Notes: generated by a model from the sequence alone, not told the origin. Counted from the first letter of the stretch, positions 17,175 through 26,045 are shown. The stretch is DNA of 64,000 nucleotides from Geminisphaera colitermitum TAV2 (GCF_000171235.2 NZ_ABEA03000188.1:1-64000); one strand, 5' to 3'. Numbers and translations are program-made.

Positions 17175-17822
17175 TTAGCGCCAGTGCAGCCGTTGCGAGG
17201 AATGCACCGGCCAAATCCAGTGAAAATCTTCCGGTGTGTAGGTGAGAGGCTGATACACGGGATTGATCGAGGTCAGGACGATGGTTCGTTTTTCCGGCCC
17301 GGAAGCGTTGAGGATTTTGAGAACCACACCGTCATTTTTCAGCTTGGCGACCACCGGACAATGATTGCGCGGTTCCACCTCCGGCATGACCACCACCACG
17401 TCGCCAGGACGAAAGTCCGGCAGCATCGAATCGCCTTCGACGGTGATGGCGAAAGCGTGAGGAGTGGCGCAGGAGGTGTAGATGGTGTTCTGCCAGTCCC
17501 GCGGGATTTCCTCGTAAGATACGGCCTCGCCAGCGTGTGCCCAAGAAATGACAGGAATCTCGCGCGGGGCGAGGTCTCGTAAGGGGTGCCCCACCCCATA
17601 GGGTGCGGGGTTTTCTCGTAACTCACCTCTGTTTGTGAACTCTAGTTCTCTTTTTAGAGTCTCCAATTTCAGATGAATGTTCGCTGAAATGGGGCGATCA
17701 TTGGACTCCAGTTTTCCGATCCATTCACGAGTGTAGCCAAGTCTCTGCCCAAGCTCCTCTTGGGTAAGCCCTGCTGACTCACGCCATTCCTTGAGTTGTT
17801 TGCCTGAAATGGGGGAGTTCAC
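17175..17822 (-). CDS. cI/LexA-type autocleaving repressor (XRE HTH plus S24 peptidase)
   Basis: 215 aa with a GTG start. Residues ~8-60 form an XRE helix-turn-helix (LKEWRESAGLTQEELGQRLG). Residues ~90-200 form an S24 domain with the likely cleavage site Ala-Gly in SWAHAGEA, catalytic Ser132 in GDSMLPDFRPGD and Lys169 in GVVLKI. RecA-stimulated self-cleavage would induce the phage. It is divergent from the Ner-like gene, with operators in the 100-bp spacer. Mu itself uses a different repressor type, so this is a lambdoid-style switch on a Mu-like phage. Confidence 0.9.
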   Translation of the reverse strand: MNSPISGKQLKEWRESAGLTQEELGQRLGYTREWIGKLESNDRPISANIHLKLETLKRELEFTNRGELRENPAPYGVGHPLRDLAPREIPVISWAHAGEAVSYEEIPRDWQNTIYTSCATPHAFAITVEGDSMLPDFRPGDVVVVMPEVEPRNHCPVVAKLKNDGVVLKILNASGPEKRTIVLTSINPVYQPLTYTPEDFHWIWPVHSSQRLHWR

Positions 17823-17910
17823 GCGAAAAAGTGAAGTTTTGTTCTCATTGGATCTTGACGCGAACTTTTATTCGCTTCTCTATTGACGGACGTAAACCAA
17901 AGTTCACACG
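17818..17910. promoter_or_regulatory. Divergent early/repressor promoter region with inverted repeats
   Basis: Two inverted repeats are seen: TTCAC-N8-GTGAA (17818-17835), overlapping the repressor start, and GCGAA-N6-TTCGC (17860-17875). A further half site AGTTCAC lies at ~17901. A plausible rightward -35 TTGACG is at 17855-17860, with a weak -10 near 17878-17883 directly beside the second repeat. They fit operators for the cI-type repressor and the Ner-like protein. Confidence 0.55.
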
Positions 17911-17923
17911 CCGCCCCCGCTCA

Positions 17924-18112
17924 ATGCAAGCCTCAACTCGTCATGATCCGGTCGTTCTGAAGATCGCTCTTCTGAAAGCGCGAGACCGCTTTCCGACTGT
18001 GGCGGCACTTGCCCGCTACATCAATCGTCCACGTCCGACGGTCAGCGCGGCTATCAATCGCGGTCAGCATCCTCGGGTGCTCAGTCAGATCAGGGAGGTG
18101 TTGCGTGGATAA
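17924..18112 (+). CDS. Ner/Cro-like small DNA-binding protein
   Basis: 62 aa from MQASTRHDPVVLKIALL; the longer ORF start would run through the operator region. A helix-turn-helix is visible in FPTVAALARYINRPRPTVSAAINRG. Its place as first gene opposite the repressor matches Ner/Cro-type regulators that turn down early and repressor transcription. Confidence 0.7.
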   Translation: MQASTRHDPVVLKIALLKARDRFPTVAALARYINRPRPTVSAAINRGQHPRVLSQIREVLRG

Positions 18113-18113
18113 C

Positions 18114-18335
18114 ATGGATACCATGGCCCTGCGCCGCGTTGCCCGCATTGCGTGGGAAAATCGTGAGCGGCTGGAACTCAATCCAAACGACACCGAACAA
18201 GTGCTGATCGCTTGGATGGCCGTCGGCACGAACGACGAAGCGGAAGCCGCTTCTGCCCTGCTTGCCGCTATCCGCGAGGCCGACCGCAAGCAGGCCACTT
18301 TCGACCGTCTCCTTCAACGCACCCCCGCCGCCTGA
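18114..18335 (+). CDS. Small early phage protein
   Basis: 73 aa from MDTMALRRVARIAWENRERL; a GTG at 18105 overlapping the previous stop is an alternative start. Helical, with IAWMAVGTNDEAEAASALLAAIREAD. Unknown function. It follows the Ner-like gene without a gap, within the early operon. Confidence 0.55.
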   Translation: MDTMALRRVARIAWENRERLELNPNDTEQVLIAWMAVGTNDEAEAASALLAAIREADRKQATFDRLLQRTPAA

Positions 18336-18337
18336 TC

Positions 18338-18676
18338 ATGGATACGACGACACCTGCAACCACGTATCGCCCGATGCCGATGCCGGCGGATTTTTGCACG
18401 GAGGCCGAAATAGCCCTGCACCGGGAGTGGATGGCCCTGCCCGGAACGACCCGCATGGAAGCCGAGCTGGTCGAACTGAAACGCCAACTCCGGGCCAAAC
18501 ACGCGGAGATTCGCAAGGCCAAGGCGGCCACATCCCGCGCCGCGGATCGTTTCATCGCCACGCCGGGCGGAGCCCGGTGGTGGAAAGCCTGGTTGGCTGC
18601 CAGCCGCGAGAACTGCCTCTGCCGCACCGCCCATGCGGGCGAGACGCCCGCGCCACGCCAACCCGCCGCCGCCTAA
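18338..18676 (+). CDS. Small early phage protein with repeat-derived C-terminus
   Basis: 112 aa from MDTTTPATTYRPMP. A charged coiled segment (AELVELKRQLRAKHAEIRKAKAA) is followed by CRTAHAGETPAPRQPAAA. That tail is encoded by a copy of the dispersed gggcgagacgcccgcgc word that also builds the 31.3-31.4 kb spacer. No known domain. Confidence 0.55.
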   Translation: MDTTTPATTYRPMPMPADFCTEAEIALHREWMALPGTTRMEAELVELKRQLRAKHAEIRKAKAATSRAADRFIATPGGARWWKAWLAASRENCLCRTAHAGETPAPRQPAAA

Positions 18677-18684
18677 CCTTTCCC

Positions 18685-19590
18685 ATGTCCGAACACACCT
18701 CCACACACACCACCACGCTCACGCCCGACGAAGTGTTCTTCGCCGATCCCGCCACGCTCGCCGTGCATCCGCTCCTAGCCGTCATGCCGCCAGTCACCCG
18801 CGAGGATGCCGAGACCGAGGGGTTTATTGAAACCGTCCGCCAGTCCGGCCGTATCGATATCGCCATTATTCTGGATGAGGAAGGCCGCATCATGGACGGC
18901 CGCCGCCGTCGCCTTGCCGCTGCCACGCTCGGCCTTCCTCTCCCCGCCGTTCGCCGTCCGTCCTCCGAGGCCGCCACCATCGTCCTCAACGCCCTCGCCG
19001 GACGCCGCAACCTCACCAAAGGCGCTCTCGCCTACCTCTCCCTCCCGCTCCTCCAGCCAGCGATTGAGGAAGCCCGCCGCCGCTGGGTCGCAGCTCTTCA
19101 AACCGGGACAGCAGGGACCAAATCCAACTCAGTTGGATTTGGTCAGAAGACCCTCGCCCAGATCGCCGCCGACCTCGGTTTCAGTGACGAGCTTTTGCGA
19201 CAGGCGACCAAAGTCCGCGACCTGCTCAACGATCCCACTGTTTACACATGGGGCGAGGCCGCGCAGGAGGCCACGCGCCGGGGCTGGTTCGAGCCCAAGC
19301 TCTTCGCCGGCGAGATCGGCCTCGGCGGCATCATCCAAGCCATCGCCGGCAAGACCGCCACTGACGGACAAGCCCGCGTTGTGCCCCCCGTCGCCGAGCT
19401 TTTCCAACGCGATTTCAGCAGTGTCGGCAAACGCTTCACCGCCAAATGGGAAACCCTCTCGCCCGAAGAGCGCCGCCCCGTCGTCAAGGCCGTCGCCGAC
19501 GAAGTCACCACCTGGCCCGAGGACGTGCAACGAGCCCTCCTCACCAGCCTCAAGTCCGCCCTCAAGGCCGGACCCGAACCCAAGTTCTAA
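18685..19590 (+). CDS. ParB-like partition/nuclease-fold protein
   Basis: 301 aa from MSEHTSTHTTTLTPDEVFF. The N-terminal half carries the ParB fold signature (LLAVMPPVTREDAETEGFIE, then IDIAIILDEEGRIMDGRRRRLAA). The middle has a helix-turn-helix-like QIAADLGFSDELLRQATKVRD. ParB-like proteins recur upstream of transposase genes in Mu-like phages and may act in replication or transposition control (inference). The next spacer holds half of the AGCTTTC junction repeat and the CTTTTTCCAAAATG start context. Confidence 0.8.
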   Translation: MSEHTSTHTTTLTPDEVFFADPATLAVHPLLAVMPPVTREDAETEGFIETVRQSGRIDIAIILDEEGRIMDGRRRRLAAATLGLPLPAVRRPSSEAATIVLNALAGRRNLTKGALAYLSLPLLQPAIEEARRRWVAALQTGTAGTKSNSVGFGQKTLAQIAADLGFSDELLRQATKVRDLLNDPTVYTWGEAAQEATRRGWFEPKLFAGEIGLGGIIQAIAGKTATDGQARVVPPVAELFQRDFSSVGKRFTAKWETLSPEERRPVVKAVADEVTTWPEDVQRALLTSLKSALKAGPEPKF

Positions 19591-19622
19591 CCCACTGATT
19601 TCAGCTTTCAGCTTTTTCCAAA

Positions 19623-21590
19623 ATGCCCACCGATTTTCAGGTCAACGAGGAAGCCCGCCGCATCGAAGCCGTGAAGACGATTCTCGTGTTCACGGGGCAG
19701 GGTTTTTCGCAGAACGCCGCCGCCGCGCAGGCCGGGCTTTCCCCGGCCAAGGCGTCGCGCCTCATGAGCCTGTATCAGATCGGTGGATTCGCCGCCCTGC
19801 GCCCCCGCACCACCAACAGCGGACGACGCCCCCTCGTCACCCTCAGCGAGGTGGAGAAAGCCGCCATCCAGCGCCTCACTCTCATGAGCGATCCCCACGA
19901 CCCCCAAAAAACTCGCACCGTCGGCGTCTCCTTCGCCCTGCGCACCTACGCCCGTTCCGAAACCTGCCGCCCCGAACTCGCCGACGTGATCCTCAAACCA
20001 CGCACCAGCAAACACACCCTCACCCGCACCCTCAAACGCCTCGCCCGCCCCACCCAGTCCAGCCGCCTCCTCAACGCCGGCCCCGACACCTTCAATCTCC
20101 ACGGCATCTGCACCCCACGCGATCTCACCTACATCGACTTCGACGGGCAGGAAAAACCCATTCACCCCGGCCTCGTCTTCGAGGCCGACGACATGACCAG
20201 CAACGAACCCTGCTGCGTCGAATGGGACGACCCCGCCGACCCCTGCGCCGCCCGCTACGGCGTGCGCCTCGTGCGCCCCCAAGTCCTCTTCTGGCTCGAT
20301 GTCGGCACCGGCCGCTACGTCGGCTACTCCACCATCCTCCGTTACAACGACGCCTACCGCGCCAAAGATATATTGTGGTCCCTCTCCCACATCTTCCACT
20401 CCGTCGGTGCCCCCCGCTTCCTCCGCTTCGAATACGGCACATGGGACGCCCACCTCATCAACGCCATCCAAAGCGTCCACCACATCTGCCAAATCCAGCG
20501 CGCCACGTCCGCAAAAACCAAATACATCGAAAACCGCTTCAACATGCTCCAAAAATTCCTCGCGCTCGGCGGGGTGAGCATGGGCCGCCACCGCGGCGTC
20601 AAAGAACGTGAAACCAAAGACTGGATCGCCTGCCGCGCCGGCTCCCGCGACCCCCGCCCCCTCTTCCCCACGCTCGCCCAGTGGACCGCCCGCGTGGACG
20701 CCGCCCTCGTCGCCTTCAACGCCGAACCCGTCGAAGGCGAAATCTACGGCCCCGCCAACGCCCGCCGCTTCCACAACCGCCGCGCCTGGATACCCGACGA
20801 AATCTGGCACCAGCACATGGAGACCGCGCCCATGAGGAAGCCGACGCTGGAAGAAAGCTACCGCTTCCTCCCCGAACAAGCCCCCGTCACCATTCGCGGT
20901 GCCCACGTCCGCATCAAAAGCGCCGAGCACGACGCCACCTTCTACTTCTACTCCGATCACTTCGCCCGCCTCGGCGACGGCTATCAAGTCACCGTCTGCT
21001 GTGACCCCTCCCAGCCCCACCTCGGCGCCGCCATTTTGAACCGCGAGACCGGCGCCCGCGCCGCCATCGACCCCGCCTCCCCCGTCGGTCTGGCCAGGCC
21101 CTACCGCGAAGCCCAGCTCATCTGCATCGCGGAGGCCGTCGATCGCGTCCCCCAATTCTCCGCCACCAGCCAGTGGGACGACCGCGCCAGCTTCGAGCGC
21201 CGCCGCCGCTACCGCGAACAATGCCGCCTCCAATACCGCGCCATCATGCCCTTCGGACGCGGCCCCCAGTCCGCCGCCACCGAACACCGCGACGGCCGCG
21301 GCAACGTCGCCACCCTCGCTGTCAACGCCCACCGCCTCTCCGATCCCACCACTTCGACGTTGGATGTTGAACGTTCGACGTTGGACGTTCGGCGCGAAGC
21401 GCCGCGTCCCCTCTCGCCCGCCATCGCCGAGCGCGCCCGCGGGCAGGACACCCGCGCCCTCGTCCGCGAAGCCGCCGGCCGCCTCACACCGGCCGACCTC
21501 ACCGCCGCCACGGAGGATGACGACATCATCACCGAAGCCCCGCCCGCCGCCTTTTCCGCCGACGAAATCGCCAGCCTTCTCAGCCAGTAA
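19623..21590 (+). CDS. MuA-like DDE transposase
   Basis: 655 aa. The N-terminus has a helix-turn-helix (SQNAAAAQAGLSPAKASRLM). The RNase H-like core shows VFEADDM (Asp ~187), FWLDVGTGRYVGYS and KYIENRFNMLQKFL (Glu ~302), followed by a Mu-type C-terminal beta domain (EQAPVTIRGAHVRIKSAEHDATFYFY). It joins phage ends to target DNA in replicative transposition, activated by the MuB-like ATPase downstream. Residues ~577-595 are encoded by the GTTGGA/GTTCGACG dispersed repeat, an in-frame insertion near the C-terminus. Confidence 0.93.
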   Translation: MPTDFQVNEEARRIEAVKTILVFTGQGFSQNAAAAQAGLSPAKASRLMSLYQIGGFAALRPRTTNSGRRPLVTLSEVEKAAIQRLTLMSDPHDPQKTRTVGVSFALRTYARSETCRPELADVILKPRTSKHTLTRTLKRLARPTQSSRLLNAGPDTFNLHGICTPRDLTYIDFDGQEKPIHPGLVFEADDMTSNEPCCVEWDDPADPCAARYGVRLVRPQVLFWLDVGTGRYVGYSTILRYNDAYRAKDILWSLSHIFHSVGAPRFLRFEYGTWDAHLINAIQSVHHICQIQRATSAKTKYIENRFNMLQKFLALGGVSMGRHRGVKERETKDWIACRAGSRDPRPLFPTLAQWTARVDAALVAFNAEPVEGEIYGPANARRFHNRRAWIPDEIWHQHMETAPMRKPTLEESYRFLPEQAPVTIRGAHVRIKSAEHDATFYFYSDHFARLGDGYQVTVCCDPSQPHLGAAILNRETGARAAIDPASPVGLARPYREAQLICIAEAVDRVPQFSATSQWDDRASFERRRRYREQCRLQYRAIMPFGRGPQSAATEHRDGRGNVATLAVNAHRLSDPTTSTLDVERSTLDVRREAPRPLSPAIAERARGQDTRALVREAAGRLTPADLTAATEDDDIITEAPPAAFSADEIASLLSQ

Positions 21591-21615
21591 CCACCACCCG
21601 ACAACCCACGCCGCC

Positions 21616-22530
21616 ATGATCGCCATCAACATCCAACGCCCAACATCCAACACCCAACGTCCAATAAAAAAAGTATCCTCCCCTTCGGAGTTGGATGTTG
21701 GACGTTCGACGTTGGACGTTCGGCGCGAAGCGCCGCGCACGGCCTCCGGCCGCGCCTCCGCCGCCCGCGAAACCTTTGTCGAGACGCCCGCCACCCGCCT
21801 CATCTGGGCCGGCCTCGATTACGCCGTGCGCAACAACTCCATCGCCCTCATCGAAGGCGACACCGGCCACGGCAAAACCCTCGCCACCGAAGCCTGGAGC
21901 CTCGCCCGCCCCCACCTCGCCGTCATCCTCATCGAAGCCCCCTCCATTGGCGGCGTCAGGCTGTTCCTCTCCGAAATCTGCCGCGCCATCGGCGAGACCG
22001 GCAACCTCTCGCTGGCCGAAATGCGCCGCGTCATCCGCGACTGGTTCGCCGAATCCGACAACCGGATACTCATCATCGACCAGGCCCACGACCTCCTCCC
22101 CCGCAGCCGCGGAGCCAAGGCCGACAAAATCGACTTCCTGCGCGAACTCCACGATTTTGCCGAGTGCCCCATCGGCCTGCTCTGCACCGTCAAACTTGTG
22201 CGGGAAATGTCCCGCAGCGCCTACAACTTCGAGCAAATCATGGGCCGCGTCGGGATGCCCGTAAAACTCCCCGCCGAACTCGGCGAGGAGCACTACCGCC
22301 CCCTCATCGTCCCCTGGTTCCCGCGCCCCGGCCCCAAGCTCCTCGCCGCCTGCGGCCAGGTGGCCAACGATAAACTGCCCCGCCAGAAAGGCCGCCTCCG
22401 CCTCCTCTCGCAAATCTGCCGCCTGGCCAACCGCGTGGCCGCGAAAAAAGGCGAAACCCTCGCCGAGCACCACTTCTTCAAAGCCCTCGCCCTGCGCGAC
22501 CAGATGATGGGCAACCCCGCGCACGTCTGA
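21616..22530 (+). CDS. MuB-like AAA+ ATPase
   Basis: 304 aa. Walker A is GDTGHGKT (~81-88) and Walker B is RILIIDQAHDLL (~150). The domain starts at about residue 47. It binds target DNA and stimulates the transposase (family role). The first ~45 residues (QRPTSNTQRPI, then LDVGRSTLDVRREAPR) are translated copies of the same dispersed repeat found near the transposase C-terminus, in inverted and direct orientation, so they are unlikely to be functional family sequence. The start at 21616 is the only ATG that fits. Confidence 0.88.
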   Translation: MIAINIQRPTSNTQRPIKKVSSPSELDVGRSTLDVRREAPRTASGRASAARETFVETPATRLIWAGLDYAVRNNSIALIEGDTGHGKTLATEAWSLARPHLAVILIEAPSIGGVRLFLSEICRAIGETGNLSLAEMRRVIRDWFAESDNRILIIDQAHDLLPRSRGAKADKIDFLRELHDFAECPIGLLCTVKLVREMSRSAYNFEQIMGRVGMPVKLPAELGEEHYRPLIVPWFPRPGPKLLAACGQVANDKLPRQKGRLRLLSQICRLANRVAAKKGETLAEHHFFKALALRDQMMGNPAHV

Positions 22531-22532
22531 TC

Positions 22533-23051
22533 ATGCCCACCGCCGCCGACATCACCAACCTTGCCGCCCTCGTGCGCGAACTCTCCGTGCACCAGCAAGC
22601 CCTTGCCCTCAGCGACGCCGCCCTCGTGCGCCGATACCCCGATCTTGGCAGCCCCCGCACCTGGCGCGGACGCCTCATGGCCCAGGCATGGGGCGAACTG
22701 GATGTGGATGCCTGGATCGTGCGCCTGCGCTCCATCACCGACGCCATCGACACCGAACCCGCCACTCCCGTTCACCGACCGCAAGACCCCTGCTGGCTCG
22801 TCAAACGCCACCTCGCCGAGTCCGAACGCGGCCTCGCCGAACGCCACTACGACGTAGCCCTCGCCCACCTCGCCGCCGCCCGCCGCGAAACCGACGCACT
22901 CCTCGCCGAGCACGAACATCCCGCCTCCACCATCAATGAAAAAGACAAAAAAACTGAACCTCGCACCGGCCCAAATCGCCGAACTGCGCGCCCGCCTCTG
23001 CGCCCACCTGTCCTACCTCGGACGCTTCACCGACCAGCTCACCATCATTGA
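22533..23051 (+). CDS. Early phage protein, unknown
   Basis: 172 aa, starting 3 bp after the ATPase stop. The N-terminal half, including LVRELSVHQQALALSDAALVRR and RTWRGRLMAQAW, looks like a helical DNA-binding segment. The last ~38 residues overlap the next gene out of frame and are Pro/Arg-rich, so the functional part probably ends near residue 135. Confidence 0.6.
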   Translation: MPTAADITNLAALVRELSVHQQALALSDAALVRRYPDLGSPRTWRGRLMAQAWGELDVDAWIVRLRSITDAIDTEPATPVHRPQDPCWLVKRHLAESERGLAERHYDVALAHLAAARRETDALLAEHEHPASTINEKDKKTEPRTGPNRRTARPPLRPPVLPRTLHRPAHHH

Positions 23052-23214
23052 GCAAATCCAGCATTGCCCAGGCAAACACGATGCCGCCGCCAGCGACATC
23101 GAAACGGCGATCCTCACCCTGCACCGCGAAGCCATCGACCTCGCCGTCGAAGCCGACGAACTCGCCGAAGTCATCGGCCAACTCACCGACAAAATCGAAG
23201 CCCCCCGCGCATGA
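22936..23214 (+). CDS. Small helical early protein
   Basis: 92 aa, starting inside the end of the previous ORF. Helical and acidic toward the C-terminus (EADELAEVIGQLTDKIEAPRA). The segment QLTIIEQIQHCPGKHDAAASDIETAIL looks like a paired-helix dimer. No family recognised. Coupled by ATGA to the next small gene. Confidence 0.6.
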   Translation: MKKTKKLNLAPAQIAELRARLCAHLSYLGRFTDQLTIIEQIQHCPGKHDAAASDIETAILTLHREAIDLAVEADELAEVIGQLTDKIEAPRA

Positions 23215-23309
23215 ACACCCCGCGCCTCACCTTCTGGCTCGTCGTCGCCAACGCCTTCGCCGCCGGCTTCTGCGCCGCGACCCTCACCGTCCTCCTCATC
23301 ACAACCTGA
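23211..23309 (+). CDS. Very small single-span membrane protein
   Basis: 32 aa, essentially one membrane helix (FWLVVANAFAAGFCAATLTVLLI). The start overlaps the upstream stop as ATGA, which supports translation. Unknown role. Confidence 0.45.
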   Translation: MNTPRLTFWLVVANAFAAGFCAATLTVLLITT

Positions 23310-23389
23310 TCTCACGCGGAGACGCAGAGGCGCAGAGAAAACCATTCTGAAAATTCTGTTAATTCCGTCCAAAAACAAAACCACCCGCC
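23310..23389 (+). repeat. Dispersed CGCGGAG/GCAGAG spacer repeat, copy A
   Basis: tctcacgcggagacgcagag is followed by accattctgaaaattctg and ends before a start codon. A very similar copy lies at 23837-23914 and a related piece at 8207-8250. Confidence 0.7.
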
Positions 23390-23836
23390 ATGTCCAAAAT
23401 CGAAATATCCACCGTCGCGAAAATCATCACGACGATCATCCCGGAACCGGCCATCACCAAGCCGATCCTTGAGGCCATCAACGAAGCCGCCGCCGCCAAA
23501 GCCGATAACGAGGAAACGCCGCCGCCGGTCAAAAAACAATGGTGCATCCTCATCTCCGATCCCGAGGGCACGCTCCCCGAAAACGATCTCGTTGGTTGGG
23601 TTCTGCAAATCCCGGAAAACGAGAGCGTCCTCACCACGCAGGAGCGCATTCACCGCGCCGCCTACGAGTTCAACACCACCAAAAAAGGCCGCATGTTGCC
23701 CGCCGAGAAGATGGGCGACGCCATCGAAAACATCCCGGCCAAGCACTTCAAAGAACAGCAAGTCTGGATCAAGTCTAAGACCCCCGTGCTCATGCTCCGC
23801 ACCGACAACAAAATCCCGATGGAGAAAAAGGAATAA
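23390..23836 (+). CDS. Early phage protein, unknown
   Basis: 148 aa. A beta/alpha segment, KKQWCILISDPEGTLPENDLVGWVLQIPE, is followed by TTQERIHRAAYEFNTTKKG. This resembles a single compact domain but I do not recognise it. It is bracketed by two near-identical 70-bp spacers of the type tcacgcggag...gcagagaaaaccattctg (23310-23389 and 23837-23914). Its position before gam suggests a role in replication or DNA protection. Confidence 0.65.
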   Translation: MSKIEISTVAKIITTIIPEPAITKPILEAINEAAAAKADNEETPPPVKKQWCILISDPEGTLPENDLVGWVLQIPENESVLTTQERIHRAAYEFNTTKKGRMLPAEKMGDAIENIPAKHFKEQQVWIKSKTPVLMLRTDNKIPMEKKE

Positions 23837-23914
23837 TTCACGCGGAGCCGCGGAGAGCGCAGAGAAAAACCATTCTGAAAATTCTAAAAAATCTGTCCAA
23901 ACCCACCACCCACC
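23837..23914 (+). repeat. Dispersed CGCGGAG/GCAGAG spacer repeat, copy B
   Basis: ttcacgcggagccgcggaga is followed by accattctgaaaattct, almost the same as the spacer before the previous gene. The duplication suggests that whole junction spacers are copied between gene boundaries. Confidence 0.7.
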
Positions 23915-24472
23915 ATGCCAACAATCGCACAATCCCCCACTCCCCTCGAATTGATCGACGTTCACGCCAAAGCCTACGCCGAGGCCCGCCGCGTGCTCGC
24001 CGAGCGCACCGCCGCCCTGGAAGATGAAGTCCGCGACGCGCACCGTCGCAAGCGCCCCGGCATCAAGACTGCTCTCGCCATCGCGCAGGATACCCAGGCC
24101 AACCTCTCCGCCGCCATCCAGTCCCACCCGGAGCTTTTTGAGAGACCGCGCACCATGACGCTCCACGGCGTCAAAATCGGCTTCCAGAAAGGCAAGGGAA
24201 AGCTCACTTGGGACGATGAGGAATCCGTCGTCGTCCGCATTGAAAAAATGTTCGGGCTCGATGCCGACGCCTACCTTGTCATCAAGAAAAAACCCTCCGC
24301 CACCGCGTTGGGAAACCTCGAAACCCGCGAACTCGCCAAGCTCGGCGTCACCGTCGAAACCACCGGCGACCAAGTCTTCATCAAGACCAGTGACAGCGCC
24401 GTCGATAAGCTCGTCAAAAAGCTTCTCAAGGAAGGAGCGGTTGAGGAAGCGGAAGAGTCCGGCAGCTCATAG
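23915..24472 (+). CDS. gam: Gam-like host-nuclease inhibitor / DNA-end protection protein
   Basis: 185 aa. The Mu Gam family is recognised by the N-terminal coiled helix, TMTLHGVKIGFQKGKGKLTW and the C-terminal region with VRIEKMFGLDADAYLVIKKKPSA. Gam is a bacterial Ku-like dimer that shields linear DNA ends from RecBCD/exonucleases. It lies in its expected place downstream of the A and B genes. Confidence 0.88.
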   Translation: MPTIAQSPTPLELIDVHAKAYAEARRVLAERTAALEDEVRDAHRRKRPGIKTALAIAQDTQANLSAAIQSHPELFERPRTMTLHGVKIGFQKGKGKLTWDDEESVVVRIEKMFGLDADAYLVIKKKPSATALGNLETRELAKLGVTVETTGDQVFIKTSDSAVDKLVKKLLKEGAVEEAEESGSS

Positions 24473-24503
24473 CTCCAAGCTCACAGCTCCAAGCTCTACT
24501 CAC

Positions 24504-25046
24504 ATGCAATACTTCACCAACGATCAAAAAGCCCAGGTCGCCATGCTCGCCAAACGCGCCTACGACGCCTGGGAGATGCGCGAAGCCCACGAGTGCATCA
24601 ACGATCACCTCAGCCGCACCGCCTGCTTTGAACAATGGCGTCACCAGGAAACAGGCAAAGTCACCGGTGGCATCACCTCGCTGCGCCGGTGTGTCAGCGA
24701 ACTCCACTTCCTCCCCCTCATTGCCCACTTCAACAACCTGCTTGGCGAAGGCGGCATGGCCCTGCGCACCCTCCTCCGCCATGCCGAGGCCGGCCGCATC
24801 ACGGTGTTTTACAAACTCCAGCAAGCCCTCGCCGAACGCGGCCTCAGCGAAGGTTACGCTGCCGCCATCTGCCGCCGTCAGTATAAATGCGACCTCGGCG
24901 ACGCCGAGGAAAAGCAACTCTGGCACCTGTTTTTCACCATCAAAAACCGCCGCAAGGCCGTCGCAAAACCCGCGCGCAAGGCCCCGCGTTACGTCCGGGA
25001 AAACCTCGGCACACTCACCACGACCGACGACGGCAACCCGTTTTGA
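24504..25046 (+). CDS. Early phage protein, unknown
   Basis: 180 aa from MQYFTNDQKAQVAMLAKRAY. It resembles a helical replication- or regulation-type protein: CINDHLSRTACFEQWRHQETGK, then SLRRCVSELHFLPLIAHFNNLLGE. It takes the place of the gp16/GemA gene of Mu but lacks the motifs I would need for that call. The 31-bp leader is a tandem agctccaagctc repeat. Confidence 0.6.
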   Translation: MQYFTNDQKAQVAMLAKRAYDAWEMREAHECINDHLSRTACFEQWRHQETGKVTGGITSLRRCVSELHFLPLIAHFNNLLGEGGMALRTLLRHAEAGRITVFYKLQQALAERGLSEGYAAAICRRQYKCDLGDAEEKQLWHLFFTIKNRRKAVAKPARKAPRYVRENLGTLTTTDDGNPF

Positions 25047-25133
25047 ACCACTAATACACACTGATGAACACTAATAAAATCCGGTCCGAATTAGTGACCA
25101 TTAGTGATCATTAGTGGTTAAAAAATCCGAAAC
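25047..25133 (+). repeat. Mirror-paired CACTAAT/ATTAGTG junction repeat
   Basis: The upstream half has aaccactaat and cactaataaaat. The downstream half has attagtgaccattagtg and attagtggtt, its reverse complement. Same design as the AGCTTTT and TTAATTCTT junctions but with an unrelated word. Confidence 0.75.
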
Positions 25134-25487
25134 ATGAATACACGAAAAACCAGAAAACCCCGCCCGGCGAAACCCGCGCCCCTCGGCTATATCATCCTCA
25201 CTGCTGCCGGACTGCCGGCAGACAGCACCATCACCAACGTCCCCAATGGCAGCATCCGCATGTTCCCCTCCCGCCGCGCCGCCGCCAGTCTGGCCGCCAA
25301 GACGCAATGGGTGATCGGGGAAATGCAAGGCAGTCTTCTGGAAGCGTGGGGCGCGCCAAAGCTCGCCATGATCCCCTTCCGCGTCGTCCCCGTGTTCGGC
25401 AAAAAACGCCGCCCACCCGTCACCCGTCGTCCCAACACCACGCTCCCCCCCCCCTCCTCCCACACACACACCATTCTTAATTTTTAA
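25134..25487 (+). CDS. Small early phage protein, unknown
   Basis: 117 aa. A basic N-terminus is followed by GYIILTAAGLPADSTITNVP and FPSRRAAASLAAKTQWVI, giving a compact alpha/beta domain. The last ~12 residues are encoded by the poly-C/TTAATTCTTAATT junction repeat and are probably dispensable. Confidence 0.55.
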   Translation: MNTRKTRKPRPAKPAPLGYIILTAAGLPADSTITNVPNGSIRMFPSRRAAASLAAKTQWVIGEMQGSLLEAWGAPKLAMIPFRVVPVFGKKRRPPVTRRPNTTLPPPSSHTHTILNF

Positions 25488-25509
25488 TTCTTAATTCTTA
25501 ATTTCCATC

Positions 25510-25965
25510 ATGTCCGCGCCCTCGCTGCCCATCCAACTGCCCGTTTCGCCCGCCCTCTCGGTGCCCGCCCTGCGCCCCCTGGAACGCGTGCAGGTGGCGC
25601 CGGGCCATTTTGTGGACATGCACCCGTCCGAGGAAAACCCGCCCCGCCACACCCTCACCGAACTCATCCCCGTCGGCGGCGGACTCTACCGGCAAGTCAC
25701 CCGTCTGATGCCCGCCTGGCTCCCCTTCAACGAAGAAACCCTGCGCAAAGTCGGCATCAGCATTTCCAAAAGCACCCTGCACCGCCTCGGGCGCGCCAAC
25801 CTCATCCGCGTCCGCCAGACCAGCCCCTCGTGTTACGAATTTCACTACGACTCCTGGCTCCAGCACTGCGCCGCAGTCGAGGCCGACCCCGAATTTTGGG
25901 AAAAGGAAGTCGAAACCACCGCCGGCAAACGCACCCGATTCCAACTCTACCGCGAAGCACTCTGA
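25510..25965 (+). CDS. Early/middle phage regulatory-like protein
   Basis: 151 aa. After a Pro-rich start the sequence LMPAWLPFNEETLRKVGISISKSTLHRLGRANLIRVRQTSPSCYEFHY looks like a DNA-binding domain with recognition helix ISKSTLHRLGR and a beta wing. It may be an excisionase- or Mor-like regulator. It is the last phage gene before the attC array. Confidence 0.6.
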   Translation: MSAPSLPIQLPVSPALSVPALRPLERVQVAPGHFVDMHPSEENPPRHTLTELIPVGGGLYRQVTRLMPAWLPFNEETLRKVGISISKSTLHRLGRANLIRVRQTSPSCYEFHYDSWLQHCAAVEADPEFWEKEVETTAGKRTRFQLYREAL

Positions 25966-26045
25966 CCGCGCCATGCGCGAAAATCCCAATGGAGAAAATG
26001 ACCATTCCAACACCAGACACTCTCCTTTGCTCCGCCTTGCCAAAT

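Noticed and set aside
21354-21744. CRISPR-like direct repeats at 21.35-21.74 kb
   Set aside because: Units are short, in direct and inverted order, lie within coding frames and have no regular unique spacers; no cas genes in the window.
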